A DNA stretch of 64,000 nt from Sphingomonas sp. TDK1 (GTDB lineage: Bacteria > Pseudomonadota > Alphaproteobacteria > Sphingomonadales > Sphingomonadaceae). The notes below the pieces were generated by a model. It ran no database searches. It was not told the DNA's origin and worked only from the letters and a program-made list of their open reading frames with translations. The stretch is taken from the NCBI RefSeq assembly GCF_001650735.1, contig NZ_LXVY01000027.1:215021-279020 (forward strand). The letters are read 5' to 3'. The position numbers were made by a program, and so were the translations under genes. Positions 63,764-64,000 of this stretch are shown here, piece by piece (position 1 is the first letter of the stretch; each line of letters opens with the position of its first letter).

Positions 63764-63928
63764 TCGACGGTCCAGTTCTCATTGGCGCAAAGCGCGAGCA
63801 GGCCGCTCCGATTGCGAGCACGGCGGGATGATTGCAAGTCCAGTGTCAAAGAGCGTGAGCAGACGCGCCGCTCCACTGTCAGATAATTCGAGCAAAAAAC
63901 GGCTCTGATTGCGAGCAAAGGCTGCTAG
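63759..63928 (-). repeat. Right terminal inverted repeat
   Basis: 170 bp matching the reverse complement of 54428-54595. The outer end reads CTAGCAGCCTTTGCTCGCAA on the minus strand, followed by the same order of TGCTC motifs and GACACTGGACTTGC. It starts at the tniB stop codon. Confidence 0.85.
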
Positions 63929-63988
63929 AGCATCTTCACGATGGGCGGAATCGCGAGGGATTCCCTTTTCGGTTGTCGTGTGATTCAT
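63929..63988 (-). other. Possible gene start cut by the transposon right end
   Basis: An ATG at 63988 opens MNHTTTEKGIPRDSAHREDA on the minus strand, which then runs into the right inverted repeat. It may be the first 20 residues of a gene interrupted by the element, or chance. GGAATC-GCGA-GGGATTCC inside it is an imperfect dyad. I recognise no family. Confidence 0.25.
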
Positions 63989-64000
63989 AGGCGTCCGTCA

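Larger units (their letters stand above)
54428..63928. mobile_element. 9.5-kb Tn5053/Tn7-superfamily-like transposon carrying a peptide-export operon
   Basis: Bounded by inverted repeats of about 170 bp, each beginning CTAGCAGCC. Inside, from right to left, are an AAA+ TniB-like gene, a DDE TniA-like gene and a serine resolvase, the trio of Tn5053/Tn552-type elements; cargo fills the left two thirds. Resolvase and transposase are both interrupted, so the copy should not move on its own. I see no target-site duplication: the bases outside the two ends do not match. The right end appears to lie within a short open frame running off the IR, and the left end abuts a broken IS3. Confidence 0.8.

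Overview
The window looks like a chromosomal (or large-replicon) segment of a Sphingomonas-type alphaproteobacterium. This rests on high GC, TonB-dependent receptors beside catabolic operons, a MucR regulator, a SapC protein and autotransporters. It is inference, not a taxonomic test.

Region 1 (1-27.96 kb) is a polyphenol-glycoside catabolic locus. Its core is the set of families known from bacterial C-glycoside deglycosylation. There are two alpha/beta C-deglycosidase pairs (TIM-barrel alpha plus small DUF6379-type beta, at 17504-18930 and 24645-25956). A Gfo/Idh/MocA oxidoreductase and a GMC flavin oxidoreductase could oxidise the sugar, and an MFS transporter sits between them. Next to these lie aglycone genes: three FAD aromatic hydroxylases, two type I extradiol (VOC) dioxygenases, FrsA/DHPON-type alpha/beta hydrolases and a cyclase-family metallohydrolase. 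Two TonB receptors would import substrate. An esterase, a GH1 and a GH43 enzyme form an O-glycoside module. Two LysR and one TetR regulator are embedded. The hydrolase-dioxygenase-hydroxylase block is present twice (1-2365 and 14328-17517). The 5' part of the hydrolase copy at the left edge is almost identical to the second copy.

Region 2 (28.3-53.5 kb) is surface biology. It holds a 1,910-residue autotransporter, a giant autotransporter of about 6,120 residues made of a Gly-rich repeat of about 62 residues, and a SapC-like gene, all on the minus strand. The long open frames on the opposite strand here are antisense shadows.

Region 3 (53.8-64 kb) is mobile DNA. A dead IS3-type transposase lies just outside the left end of a 9.5-kb element (54428-63928). 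That element is bounded by inverted repeats of about 170 bp and carries a resolvase, a DDE (TniA-like) transposase and an AAA+ TniB-like protein at its right end. The resolvase has an amber codon and a frameshift. The transposase has an amber codon exactly where the catalytic Glu should be. The cargo is a peptide-export operon: an HlyD-type adaptor, a C39-peptidase ABC exporter with Lys in place of the Walker B Glu, a 116-residue Gly-rich peptide with a double-glycine leader, and a secreted two-motif aspartic protease with a PDZ domain. It resembles a bacteriocin or peptide-secretion system carried on a transposon whose transposase genes are now disrupted.
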